From NCBI GenBank assembly GCA_002238505.1, contig MPMM01000002.1, positions 248,001-312,000 of the forward strand: a DNA stretch of 64,000 nt, in the 5' to 3' direction. A program made the position numbers and the translations under genes. This document shows positions 33,214-41,784 of this stretch, one piece after another. The notes under the pieces are model-generated. The model had not been told where the DNA came from. It made no database searches and worked only from the letters and a program-made list of their open reading frames with translations. Origin of the DNA: SAR202 cluster bacterium bin22 (GTDB lineage: Bacteria; Chloroflexota; Dehalococcoidia; Lucifugimonadales; UBA3495). Numbering within the stretch: position 1 is the first letter of the stretch; each line of letters starts with the position of its first letter.

Positions 33214-34701
33214 TTAAACGTTCGGCATTTGGGCCGTATCGCCGGTAACATGCTGCCAGACTCTCAGCCGGGCGGCCATGTCGCGGATGCGGTCCCGCTG
33301 GCCGGGGTCGTCGAAGAGGTTGTTTTCCTCGTAGGGATCGGTGTTCAGGTCGAACAACTCGCACTGGTCGCCAGTGCAGAGGTTCAGCTTCCAGCGCCGG
33401 GTAATGATGGACCGCCACATGGAGTGGTTCAGCCGGTCAACTTCAGGAGTGGCCTGGCCCCGGTCGAAGTGGCCCGGCCGGATGCCGTTCCACTCCACCA
33501 CAACGTCGGTGTCCTCCAGCGTCTCCCGCTCTTCGAGAACTCCCAACCTGCTGCGCCCATGCAAATTGGTGGGGATGGATTCGCCCAGCAGGTCCAGCAG
33601 GGTGGGTACGAGATCAATGTGACCGAAGCTGCCGCCAATCTCCCGCCGCTCCCTTCCGAGGGATGGTACGGACATGAGCAGGGGGACCCGGGCCGATTCC
33701 TCGTAGAAGGACCGTTTTTCCAGCATGGCGTGGTCGCCCAGCAGGTCGCCGTGGTCGCTGGTGAACACCACTATGGTGTTGTCGCTGAGGCCGTTCCGCT
33801 CCAGGGCGGCAGTGATCTTGCCCACCATAATGTCCACCAGGGAAACGCTGGCGAAGTAGTGGGCTCTCAGGGCGCGCCAGCCTGCTTCGGTGGTTACGTC
33901 CTCTCCCACCGCGGCCCAGCCGGTCATGTAGGAGTCATTGCTGGGGTCGCCGCCGTTCATGTATCGGAGGTAGTAGTCTGCCTTGACCCGGTGCAGCAGG
34001 GCCACGTTCTCGGGCTTTTTCAGGAAAGTGGGACCCACGGGCAATTCCGCAGGATTGTACATGTCCTGCAACGGCCCAATGTAGGGGGCATGGGGTTCAA
34101 GACAGCTCACGTACATCATGAAGGGCCGTTCCCGGTTCTGGTCGATGAACTGGGCCGCCTGGTCGCCCAGGTAAGGGGCCATCTGGTATTCGGTGGGGAA
34201 TGAAGTTCGCAACTCGTGGGTAAATGTCTTGATTTCTCCGGCGTCCCGGTCGGGCTGGAACCCGCTGTCCGCCAGGTGCCGGTGAAAACTGCTGAGGTTG
34301 GAGAGGGGGCCGCCACGGACAAAGTCGCCCCGGTAACCGTCCTCGGTGCTGACCCAGGTGGTGAAGCCGTGCTGGGGCCGGTCGCCGTGCCCCAGGTGCC
34401 ACTTGCCGAAGTAACCGCAGTGGTAATCGGGTGACACCATCTCGGCGATACACGGCACTTCGTCGGCAAGCTGGATACCGTTCAGCACCGGCCCGGCGGT
34501 GTGGGGATAAAGGCCGGTCATAATGGAGGCCCGGGAGGGGGTGCACACCGGCTGGGTAACGTAGGCATTGCGGAAGATGAAACTGCGCAATGCCAGTTCG
34601 TTCAGGTTGGGGGTGTTGATCCAATCGTTGCCGTAGCATGCCATGGTGTCATAGCGCTGCTGGTCGCTGAAAATAAATACCAGGTTGGGTCGGTCGGCCA
34701 T
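33214..34701 (-). CDS. Sulfatase (formylglycine-dependent)
   Basis: 495 residues. It hydrolyses sulfate esters. NLVFIFSDQQRYDTM has the first calcium-ligand Asp. CTPSRASIMTGLYPHTAG at residue 53 is the C-x-P-x-R signature whose Cys is turned into formylglycine. VVFTSDHGDLLGDHAMLEK carries further metal ligands. No signal peptide is seen, so it is probably cytoplasmic. A gene for the activating enzyme lies just upstream on the same strand, which suggests a matched pair. GGAG lies seven bases before the ATG. Confidence 0.94.
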   Translation of the reverse strand: MADRPNLVFIFSDQQRYDTMACYGNDWINTPNLNELALRSFIFRNAYVTQPVCTPSRASIMTGLYPHTAGPVLNGIQLADEVPCIAEMVSPDYHCGYFGKWHLGHGDRPQHGFTTWVSTEDGYRGDFVRGGPLSNLSSFHRHLADSGFQPDRDAGEIKTFTHELRTSFPTEYQMAPYLGDQAAQFIDQNRERPFMMYVSCLEPHAPYIGPLQDMYNPAELPVGPTFLKKPENVALLHRVKADYYLRYMNGGDPSNDSYMTGWAAVGEDVTTEAGWRALRAHYFASVSLVDIMVGKITAALERNGLSDNTIVVFTSDHGDLLGDHAMLEKRSFYEESARVPLLMSVPSLGRERREIGGSFGHIDLVPTLLDLLGESIPTNLHGRSRLGVLEERETLEDTDVVVEWNGIRPGHFDRGQATPEVDRLNHSMWRSIITRRWKLNLCTGDQCELFDLNTDPYEENNLFDDPGQRDRIRDMAARLRVWQHVTGDTAQMPNV

Positions 34702-34830
34702 CAGTCAACTCCGATGAGAATGTTGGTCTTCCTGATCCAGGAATTGGAACGAATAGTTGCCGATGATCAATCTATTAAGCATTAAGTCTACTAAGTATTA
34801 AGTTCGCGGGAATTCGTGCCTGTTAGTATG

Positions 34831-35790
34831 CTATGTGTCCATCACGCAACGGAAGCCCAGGTTTCCCGTGGAACTGTCCGGCGTGTTGGAACTACGGGCG
34901 GCCACCCGGTACCGGTTGCAGTAGGACTCGTGGCAAAGGTAGGAGCCGCCGCGCATGCTGCGGGCCGGACCTAGGTCCGGCCCCCGGGGGTTGTCAACCA
35001 TACCGGATCTGGCATAGGTGGCACTGAACCAGTCGCCGCACCACTCCCAAACGTTGCCGGTCATGTTGAACAGGCCAAAACCGTTTGGCGGGAAGGCCCG
35101 GACGGGACAAGTCCCATCGAATCCATCTTCCTTGTCGTTGCGAGTTGGGAAACTCCCTTGCCAGATGTTGCACCGGTGCTGGCCGTCGGGAGTCAGTTCA
35201 TCTCCCCAGGGGTAAGTCCTTTCTTCCAGGCCGCCACGGGCGGCGAATTCCCACTCCGCTTCGGTGGGCAAGCGCTTGCCGGACCACTGGCAATAGGCTG
35301 CGGCGTCGTTCCAGGAAATGTGAACCGCCGGATGGTCCATGCGCCGGCGGATGCTGGAACCTGGTCCTTCGGGATGTTGCCAGTCACTCCCGGCGATGGC
35401 CAGCCACCAGGGAGTCTCAACTGGAGAACTGATGGCCGTCGCGGCCAGTTCTTGCCTGACAAAGCCCCGAAACACGAAAGACCACCCATACCGTTCGGCG
35501 TCGGTCACATAACCGGTGGCCTGGATGAAACGCCGGAAGGACTGGTTGGTGACGGCGCAGGTGTCAATATAGAATGGCCGCACTATTACCTCCCTCGCCG
35601 GCCCTTCCCCGTCATCGGGATGCCCGTGGCCGTCACCGGAACCCATTATGAACCTGCCGCCGGGCAGTAGCGCCATGCCCCGGGTCTGGCGGCGGTTAGG
35701 GCGAGCAACCTCCAGCGGTTCGGCATTCCCCACCGCCGTGCCGGATGGGCGGGAGGCAGCGCAACAGGGTGATGAGGCTTCTGCTGACAT
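34831..35790 (-). CDS. Formylglycine-generating enzyme (SUMF1/FGE family)
   Basis: 319 residues. GMALLPGGRFIMGS begins the FGE-sulfatase domain. TNQSFRRFIQATGYVTDAERYGWSFVF, ISWNDAAAYCQWSGKRLPTEAEWEFAARGG and NVWEWCGDW follow. RGGSYLCHESYCNRYR has the two active-site Cys of true FGE (about residues 286 and 291), then ARSSNTPDSSTGNLGFR as in eukaryotic SUMF1. It oxidises the sulfatase Cys to formylglycine. The longer frame reaches 35907, but that start is upstream of the promoter at 35873-35902, so ATG 35790 is used. It is upstream of the sulfatase with a 129-base gap. Confidence 0.92.
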   Translation of the reverse strand: MSAEASSPCCAASRPSGTAVGNAEPLEVARPNRRQTRGMALLPGGRFIMGSGDGHGHPDDGEGPAREVIVRPFYIDTCAVTNQSFRRFIQATGYVTDAERYGWSFVFRGFVRQELAATAISSPVETPWWLAIAGSDWQHPEGPGSSIRRRMDHPAVHISWNDAAAYCQWSGKRLPTEAEWEFAARGGLEERTYPWGDELTPDGQHRCNIWQGSFPTRNDKEDGFDGTCPVRAFPPNGFGLFNMTGNVWEWCGDWFSATYARSGMVDNPRGPDLGPARSMRGGSYLCHESYCNRYRVAARSSNTPDSSTGNLGFRCVMDT

Positions 35791-35872
35791 AGGCGGCCCG
35801 TCAATGCAAGGCAGGTTTGGCAGACGCCGGGGATTGTAGGTAGCGGGAGTTGGGATGTCAAACAGAATTGTT

Positions 35873-35902
35873 AATCTAGTAAAGGGTAAAATAGACCAGC
35901 AA
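35873..35902 (-). promoter_or_regulatory. Promoter of the FGE-sulfatase unit
   Basis: On the minus strand TTGCTG (35897-35902), 18 bases, TAGATT (35873-35878). The predicted start is near 35866, about 75 bases before the FGE ATG. Confidence 0.5.
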
Positions 35903-35940
35903 CACAATGTGAGCCTAGCTCGTGTATATTACCCCCTCAA

Positions 35941-36063
35941 ATGGCTATCCTCGACGAGGAAGTGATTAACGCAGGCATCAATGAAATTTCCCAGCACGAT
36001 TTTGGCGGTACGGTTGGAATTGAGAACGAGGCAAGACCGTATTTCCGATTTGCTAGGCACTGA
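35941..36063 (+). CDS. 40-codon ORF, possible gene fragment
   Basis: Reads MAILDEEVINAGINEISQHD and ends FRFARH. It has an acidic, protein-like composition but no ribosome site. It may be the end or beginning of a decayed gene in this AT-richer patch. Confidence 0.25.
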   Translation: MAILDEEVINAGINEISQHDFGGTVGIENEARPYFRFARH

Positions 36064-36155
36064 TTTGAACGGAGAATGGCAACGTTAGCCTGAAACACCT
36101 GGAGGGACATCAACCCAATTGTCCGATCCTAGTGAATAATTGTCTCGGCGATAAT

Positions 36156-36656
36156 TTATTCTTCGATATCAGTATCAATGGAGTTGTGACTTAGGATCTG
36201 GCGAAATCTGTCGTTTTCCTCCTTTAGCACTCGATTTTGGGAAATGACGATCTCTTGATTGTCCCCTAAATCTTTCATCGCAGTTTCTATGCGTTTGACC
36301 AATTCAGCATTTTGCTCCTTAGTTTCGGCTAGCTGTCGCTCCCTAGCTTGGTCACTACTGTCGATCAAAGTTTTCAATTGGCTAACCTCGCTTTTTACCT
36401 CTTCTGCGGAACCGACGATTCTAGCTGTAATCGCTATAAGCAAGGTTGACCAAGCAATTGGAAATGCCACCGATTGCAATAAGTCTATTTGTATTAGACT
36501 GGGCGAAAAAGGTTTATTGATATGCTTCAAATTACCGGCGATGTCAAGAATCACCCAAAGACTTAGCGCCACAACAAGTAACGTATACAATAGACTAGGC
36601 CAAAGGTAAGCCCTCTTGACGAAAGAAGAAATAGTAGCTTTTTTGGTCGCAAACAT
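36156..36656 (-). CDS. Membrane-anchored coiled-coil protein (hypothetical)
   Basis: 166 residues. Two membrane helices (about 18-40 and 62-82) are followed by a long coiled coil (about 84-155: EVKSEVSQLKTLIDSSDQARE, in parts, and RQLAETKEQNAELVKRIETA). AGGA lies before ATG 36656. Base composition is clearly more AT-rich than the neighbours, and the gene stands alone among degraded sequence, which suggests recent acquisition. Function unknown. Confidence 0.7.
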   Translation of the reverse strand: MFATKKATISSFVKRAYLWPSLLYTLLVVALSLWVILDIAGNLKHINKPFSPSLIQIDLLQSVAFPIAWSTLLIAITARIVGSAEEVKSEVSQLKTLIDSSDQARERQLAETKEQNAELVKRIETAMKDLGDNQEIVISQNRVLKEENDRFRQILSHNSIDTDIEE

Positions 36657-37346
36657 CCATTCCTCTCTTTTTGCGTCGCCTGCAGGAGTATGGTTTTAGT
36701 ATATTGGGCTATTACCTTGTTACCAAAGCCTAGCTGGTCTTTTGCTTCATGAACAGGCTATTAGCATAATGCTTGAAAATTGTATACTTAGTTACCCAGG
36801 CAGCTTACGCCGGAGGCGAAGTAATCAGCTTTACCTAGGACAATCCTTTACCATCAAGTCCTTCCCACATTACTGCCATCCTCAAGAAGCCATTTCAAGA
36901 ATCCCCTCGCCCCTGATGGGGGAAGAACAAGATGGGGGAATGGATGATAGATCTCTTCACCCACATACAAACGTCACCGTCTTCTCCAAATTCGAAACAA
37001 CTTCTAACCAATATCTAGGCTTTGGGGGTTACGTTCCGGCGAACGCCATTACGTAGTGATACAAGTGCCTGTCGCTATCTTGGTGAGAGGTTGCAATATG
37101 TGCCCACTGTAATATGCTCTAAACTCTGTCAATCAAGTTCGAGTTTTCGCCATTTTCTCCTGCAAATACTCCGGTTCTGTTTTAGGGTACGCCCAACGCC
37201 ATATGCAGGCCAAATAGGTTGATAACAAGAGCAGCCGTTCCCCATTGACTCGTCCTCGTCAGGTTGACACCCTCAACGCCCCAACACTAAACTCATTTCA
37301 AATTGCGCCATAGGCGCGCTAAAACCGGCAAGGAGATACAGGCGAC
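36657..37346. other. AT-richer intergenic region with repeat-like hairpin
   Basis: About 690 bases without a convincing gene. A CCCCTGATGGGGGAAG hairpin-like repeat near 36910 resembles the CCCCCGTCAAGGGGG hairpin inside the element at 18117-18263. The small open frames include translations of that repeat. It is probably decayed inserted DNA. Confidence 0.45.
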
Positions 37347-38369
37347 ATGACAGCGACTGCTGAGCACAATCACGGCATACGACATGCCCATTATCACGAA
37401 CACACCAGCGCCTCGGCGGAAATGGCGGAGGCCTGCCGCAACTGGGTGGACAGCCTCAACCCCGAACAGAAAGCCAAGGCTACCTTCCACTACCTGGACG
37501 GAGAGCGGCAGTTCTGGTATTACCCGCCCTTGAACCGCCACGGCCTGCCCCTCAGGGACATGAACGACGAGCAGCGGGAACTGGCTTTCCGCATCATGGA
37601 AAGCTCGCTGGACCCCCAGGCCTACCAGCATGCCAGGGCCATCATCCAGCACGAGTTGATCCTTGGGCCCCTGGAGCAGGAACGCAACATTGCAACTTTC
37701 GTGCGCGATCCGGAACTTTACTACTGGACCGTCTTCGGCGAGCCTGGCGGACAGGAACCCTGGGGCTGGCGGGCTGAGGGCCACCACGTATCCCTCCATT
37801 TCAGTGTTTGGGGCGAAGAGGTAACGGCAGTAACGCCCTTCTTCTTCGGCGCTAATCCGGCTGAAGTACCGCATGGCGAGAAACAGGGTCTCCGCATCCT
37901 GGGACAGCGCGAGGACCTGGCCATCGAACTGATGGCCACCCTGACGGATGAACAGCGGGACCAGGCCGTAATCCACGAGAATGCGCCCTGGGACATTTTG
38001 ACCTACAACACCACCAAGGCTCCGGTCCACGAAGGCGAGGGCTTGTCCGCCGCCGACATGACCGGCGAGCAGAAGGAAATCCTGCTGGCCCTGATTACCG
38101 AGTACGTTAACCAGGTCCGTACCGACGTGGCCCGCGAGAGGCTGGATGAGATCAAGGAGAAGGGCCTGGACCACTTCCGCATTGTGTGGGCCGGCGCCAC
38201 CGACCGCAGCCGCGACCACTACTACCGCATCCACGGCGGCACTTTCCTGATCGAGTTCGACAACATCCAGGACGGGGCCAATCACATCCACTCGGTGTGG
38301 CGCGACGTCGAGAATGACTTCGCCGCCGATGTCCTCCGCGACCATCGGTTGATGTACCACGTCCTGTAG
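37347..38369 (+). CDS. DUF3500 family protein
   Basis: 340 residues. GHHVSLHFSVWGEEVTAVTPFFFGANPAEVPHG and ERQFWYYPPLNRHGLPLRDM are the recognisable DUF3500 blocks. HGGTFLIEFDNIQDGANHIHSVWRD near the end is also characteristic. The N-terminus is His-rich (HNHGIRHAHYHEH). The function is not established; the histidines and the beta-rich domain suggest metal binding. AAGGAG lies 12 bases before the ATG. A strong terminator follows. Confidence 0.85.
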   Translation: MTATAEHNHGIRHAHYHEHTSASAEMAEACRNWVDSLNPEQKAKATFHYLDGERQFWYYPPLNRHGLPLRDMNDEQRELAFRIMESSLDPQAYQHARAIIQHELILGPLEQERNIATFVRDPELYYWTVFGEPGGQEPWGWRAEGHHVSLHFSVWGEEVTAVTPFFFGANPAEVPHGEKQGLRILGQREDLAIELMATLTDEQRDQAVIHENAPWDILTYNTTKAPVHEGEGLSAADMTGEQKEILLALITEYVNQVRTDVARERLDEIKEKGLDHFRIVWAGATDRSRDHYYRIHGGTFLIEFDNIQDGANHIHSVWRDVENDFAADVLRDHRLMYHVL

Positions 38370-38412
38370 CAGCGACGCGACTTGCCGCGCTGGGAACAGG
38401 ATGCAACCATTG

Positions 38413-38440
38413 AGGGCGGGTTTATAGTAACCCGCCCTTT
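38413..38440 (+). terminator. Terminator after the DUF3500 gene
   Basis: A perfect 10-bp stem AGGGCGGGTT (38413-38422)/AACCCGCCCT (38429-38438) with a 6-base loop, followed by TT. Confidence 0.75.
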
Positions 38441-38537
38441 GGGCATATCGATGGGAACGGCGCAGTTTACGGGGTAATGGCACAGGTCACGGCGTCCCAT
38501 TGAGCCAGGGCGCCGGATAGGTAAGGAGACGGTCGAG

Positions 38538-39434
38538 TTGCTGCAGTTTGGAGACCTTCGAGAAGTTGAACTGTCTGAAGCGTGGCCCAACGAGGCCCGG
38601 GACTTTACCCCGTGGCTGGAAGAAAACATCGGCAGACTGTCCGAAGCGCTGGGCATAACCCTGGAAGTGGAAGGACGGGAGGTTGATTCCGGACCGCTGA
38701 GGGCGGACCTGATTGCCAGGGATTCCCACGCCGACAGGCTGGTGCTTATTGAATGCCAGCTGGAGACCGCCGATCTTCATCACCTGGGCCAGGTCTTGGC
38801 CTACATGGCCGCCTTCCGCGCCGATACGGCGGTTTGGATGGCCCCCAGCTTCGCCGAGCACGATTGCCTGGCCATCAGGTGGCTCAACGAGAACACCGAC
38901 CCTCGATTCAGCTTTTTCGCAGTGCAATTGAAGGCTGTCCGGATTGGCAGTTCCCCGGTTGCGGCCCTGTTTGAAGTCCTGGAAAGGCCAAACGAGTGGG
39001 AAAAACAGGTCCGGGTCATGGGCGAGACCAGGAGCGAATTGATCGGCCTGCGAAAGATACGCAACGACTTTTGGAGGGCGTACGCCCAGAGGTATCCAGG
39101 CGACGTTAACATCAGCCCCAGCCACATGAATAACAGCGTGGTAGTTCCGGTTGCCAATGTTACCGCTTCCCTTTACCTGGCCCAGGACGGGGTGGGCATT
39201 GTGCTGAACGGACGTCGGGGAGAACCCCACGGCGAGAGCGCCAGGTATGCGGAAGAGTACCGCGTTGCTATCGAGGAACAGGGCATATCCAACTGGGACT
39301 CTTTCGACGCGTATAACTCAGAAAACTGGCCGCAAATGATTGACCGGCTGCACGACAACTTGTTGAATCACATCGAAGTGATACAGTCCCTGGCGCCTGA
39401 CAATGGCCTGGAGACGGATCAGAACCAAGCCTAG
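38538..39434 (+). CDS. DUF4268 / PD-(D/E)XK nuclease-like protein
   Basis: 298 residues from TTG 38538 (AAGGAG nine bases upstream). Residues about 50-75 (VDSGPLRADLIARDS, then RLVLIECQLE) show the D...ExQ core of the PD-(D/E)XK fold. HHLGQVLAYMA follows, as in DUF4268 proteins. The second half (FWRAYAQRY...) is the usual companion domain. Such proteins occur alone or near defence systems and may bind or cut DNA. The next gene begins 17 bases downstream but is metabolically unrelated. Confidence 0.75.
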   Translation: MLQFGDLREVELSEAWPNEARDFTPWLEENIGRLSEALGITLEVEGREVDSGPLRADLIARDSHADRLVLIECQLETADLHHLGQVLAYMAAFRADTAVWMAPSFAEHDCLAIRWLNENTDPRFSFFAVQLKAVRIGSSPVAALFEVLERPNEWEKQVRVMGETRSELIGLRKIRNDFWRAYAQRYPGDVNISPSHMNNSVVVPVANVTASLYLAQDGVGIVLNGRRGEPHGESARYAEEYRVAIEEQGISNWDSFDAYNSENWPQMIDRLHDNLLNHIEVIQSLAPDNGLETDQNQA

Positions 39435-39451
39435 CACCCGAGGAGCCACCC

Positions 39452-41722
39452 ATGACAACCCTTTCCGTAGTAGGACAAAACGTACCGCGCCGGGACTTTC
39501 CCGAAAAACTGGTCGGGCAGGCCAAATATTCGGCGGATCTGAAGCTGCCGGGGATGCTGTACGGCCATGTCCTGCGCAGCCCCCATCCCCATGCCAATAT
39601 AGTCAGCATCGACACCTCCGAGGCTGAGGGGGTTCCAGGGGTTGAAGGGATTATCACCCCATTCAACGTGCCCCGAAGGGCGGTGGCGCCCATAGCCCAG
39701 GACACCAGCGTTCTGGATTCGCGGGTGCGGTTTGTGGGCGATGAGGTAGCCGTCGTAGCCGCAGTGGACGATGACGCCGCGCTCCATGCCTTGTCCCTCA
39801 TCAAGGTGGAGTACGAAGTCCTGCCCTTCTACACCGACGCCGATTCGGCGCTGGCACCGGATGCCATTGATATTCATCCCGGGGGCAACCTGGCCCTCAA
39901 CCCTCCCCTGTCCATTGGCCGCGGCAGTGTGGAGAGTGGTTTCGCCGAAGCCGACCTGGTAAGGGAAGAGACTTACAACATCGCCTGCCACTCGGCCACG
40001 CCCATGGAGCCCCGGGCGGCCATGGCCAGCTGGGAAGGCGACTCGGTCACGGTATGGAAATCGACCCGAGGTGTCCACGTTGACCAGGTTGCTCTTTCCC
40101 AGGCTTTGGAAATTCCAGTAGAAAACATCCAGATGATTGGCCCCTTCCTGGGCGGCGGTTTTGGCAACAAGGACGAGTCCCGCCTGGCGGCTTTGGCGGC
40201 CCTGCTTTCCCGGCAGGCAGGAAAGCCGGTGCGTATCGAGTTTTCCCGCGAGGACGAGTTTGTTGCCGGTAGGACCCGCCACGCCGGACGCATTCACCTC
40301 AAGGTGGGGGTTAAGCGGGATGGGACCATCACCGCCATCCACGGGACGTCAACCCTGAACACCGGGGGCTACGCCGCCTCCGGGCCCGGGGTGGCTCGCC
40401 GCGCGGGACAGGGCATCATCTACCTGTACCACTGCCCCAACGTGCTGTACGAGTCTTACCTGGCCTACACCAACTGTCCCTCAGCCGGTTCCTACCGGGC
40501 TCTGGGCGCGCCCCAGGGCCACTTTGCCCTGGAGACGCTGATGGACCGGATTGCCGAGGAACTGGGCCTGGACCCTCTGGAGTTTCGCCAGCAAAACCGG
40601 GTGCCGCCGGAAGGCCAGCCTGGACCCCGCCTGTCGCCGCCGGACCAGATCGTGGACAGCCAGCCCATTGAGGGCGGCATTCCCTTCTCCAGCAACGGCC
40701 TGGAGGAATGCCTGGCCCGTGGCTCGGAGGCTTTCGGGTGGGACAAGCCCCTGGAACAGCCCGCAGACCCGTCGAAGAAGCGGGGCAAGGGTATGAGCAT
40801 GATGATCTATCGCGGGGGTCCCGGTTCAACCTCCGCCGCCACCGTCAGTGTCGCGAAAACCGGAGAGATTTCGCTGCTCAGTGGTCTGATGGACGTGGGC
40901 GAAGGCGCGACCACCGTGCTGCCCCAGATGACAGCCGAAATTTTGGGCGTCAACCCCGAGGACGTGATTACCGTCTTTGGCGATTCCGCCAGTACGCCGG
41001 AGGCGCCCATTACCGCCGGTTCCACTGCCACCTTTTCCACCGGCAGCGCACTGGTGCAGGCTGCCGCTGAAGTCCGACGCCAGTTGCTGGACCTGGCATC
41101 CGATGGGCTGGAAGCTCCGGTTATGCAGCTGGACATCCGTGACGGCAGGGTGTTCGTCACTGATGATCCCTCCCGCAGCATGGCCCTGACCGACGTCGCC
41201 GCCCGCATGGATGAAGACACCATAACTGAGGAAGTAACTATTCCCGTGCCGGGCAGCGCCGATTACATCGTCAATGCCTTCGGCGCCCACTTCTGCGAGG
41301 TGGAGGTGGACACTGACACCGGACGGGTTCGGGTGGTGCGGTATGTGGCCGCCCAGGACTCGGGCCGGATTATGAACCCGCGCATGGCTCTCAACCAGGT
41401 GGAAGGGGCCATTTCCCAGATGTTGGGGTTTGCCCTGTCCGAAGAACTGGTCACCGACGGGCCTACCGGCGTGACCCTGAACGCCAGCTACCTGGAACAC
41501 AAGAGTCCGACCATAATGGACTACCCCGACCTGCAGGTAATTTTTGCCGACATTGTCGATCCCGTGGGGCCCATGGGCGCCAAGGGTCTGGGAGAGGTTC
41601 CCTGCCCCGGCGTCGCCCCCGCCGTCGCCAACGCGGTTTACAACGCCCTGGGTCTGCGCCTCACCGAACTTCCAATCACCCCGGACCGGGTGATACGGGC
41701 GATGCAGGGCAGCCAGGCTTAA
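39452..41722 (+). CDS. Molybdenum hydroxylase large subunit (xanthine dehydrogenase family)
   Basis: 756 residues. It carries the molybdopterin-cytosine site of the CoxL/XdhB/HcrA family. QNVPRRDFPEKLVGQAKYSADL, EPRAAMASWEGDSVTVW, GPFLGGGFGNKDESRLAALAA, GSYRALGAPQGHFALE and, near the end, GAKGLGEVPCPG with the expected catalytic Glu are visible. The loop lacks the AYxCSFR of CO dehydrogenase, so it is not a CO oxidiser. It would hydroxylate an aromatic or N-heterocyclic substrate. GAGGAG precedes the ATG. The FAD subunit follows after 62 bases; no 2Fe-2S subunit is adjacent. Confidence 0.9.
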   Translation: MTTLSVVGQNVPRRDFPEKLVGQAKYSADLKLPGMLYGHVLRSPHPHANIVSIDTSEAEGVPGVEGIITPFNVPRRAVAPIAQDTSVLDSRVRFVGDEVAVVAAVDDDAALHALSLIKVEYEVLPFYTDADSALAPDAIDIHPGGNLALNPPLSIGRGSVESGFAEADLVREETYNIACHSATPMEPRAAMASWEGDSVTVWKSTRGVHVDQVALSQALEIPVENIQMIGPFLGGGFGNKDESRLAALAALLSRQAGKPVRIEFSREDEFVAGRTRHAGRIHLKVGVKRDGTITAIHGTSTLNTGGYAASGPGVARRAGQGIIYLYHCPNVLYESYLAYTNCPSAGSYRALGAPQGHFALETLMDRIAEELGLDPLEFRQQNRVPPEGQPGPRLSPPDQIVDSQPIEGGIPFSSNGLEECLARGSEAFGWDKPLEQPADPSKKRGKGMSMMIYRGGPGSTSAATVSVAKTGEISLLSGLMDVGEGATTVLPQMTAEILGVNPEDVITVFGDSASTPEAPITAGSTATFSTGSALVQAAAEVRRQLLDLASDGLEAPVMQLDIRDGRVFVTDDPSRSMALTDVAARMDEDTITEEVTIPVPGSADYIVNAFGAHFCEVEVDTDTGRVRVVRYVAAQDSGRIMNPRMALNQVEGAISQMLGFALSEELVTDGPTGVTLNASYLEHKSPTIMDYPDLQVIFADIVDPVGPMGAKGLGEVPCPGVAPAVANAVYNALGLRLTELPITPDRVIRAMQGSQA

Positions 41723-41784
41723 ATGCCGCCTGAGGGCCGGGATCAAGTCCATTAACAGTCTTTCAACTGGCAGAGGAGTATTCG

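Noticed and set aside
36742-37056. 104-residue plus-strand ORF with RIPSPLMGEE
   Set aside because: It is largely a translated hairpin repeat in a decayed region.
39431-40342. 303-residue minus-strand ORF
   Set aside because: Antisense to the molybdenum hydroxylase large subunit; no motif.
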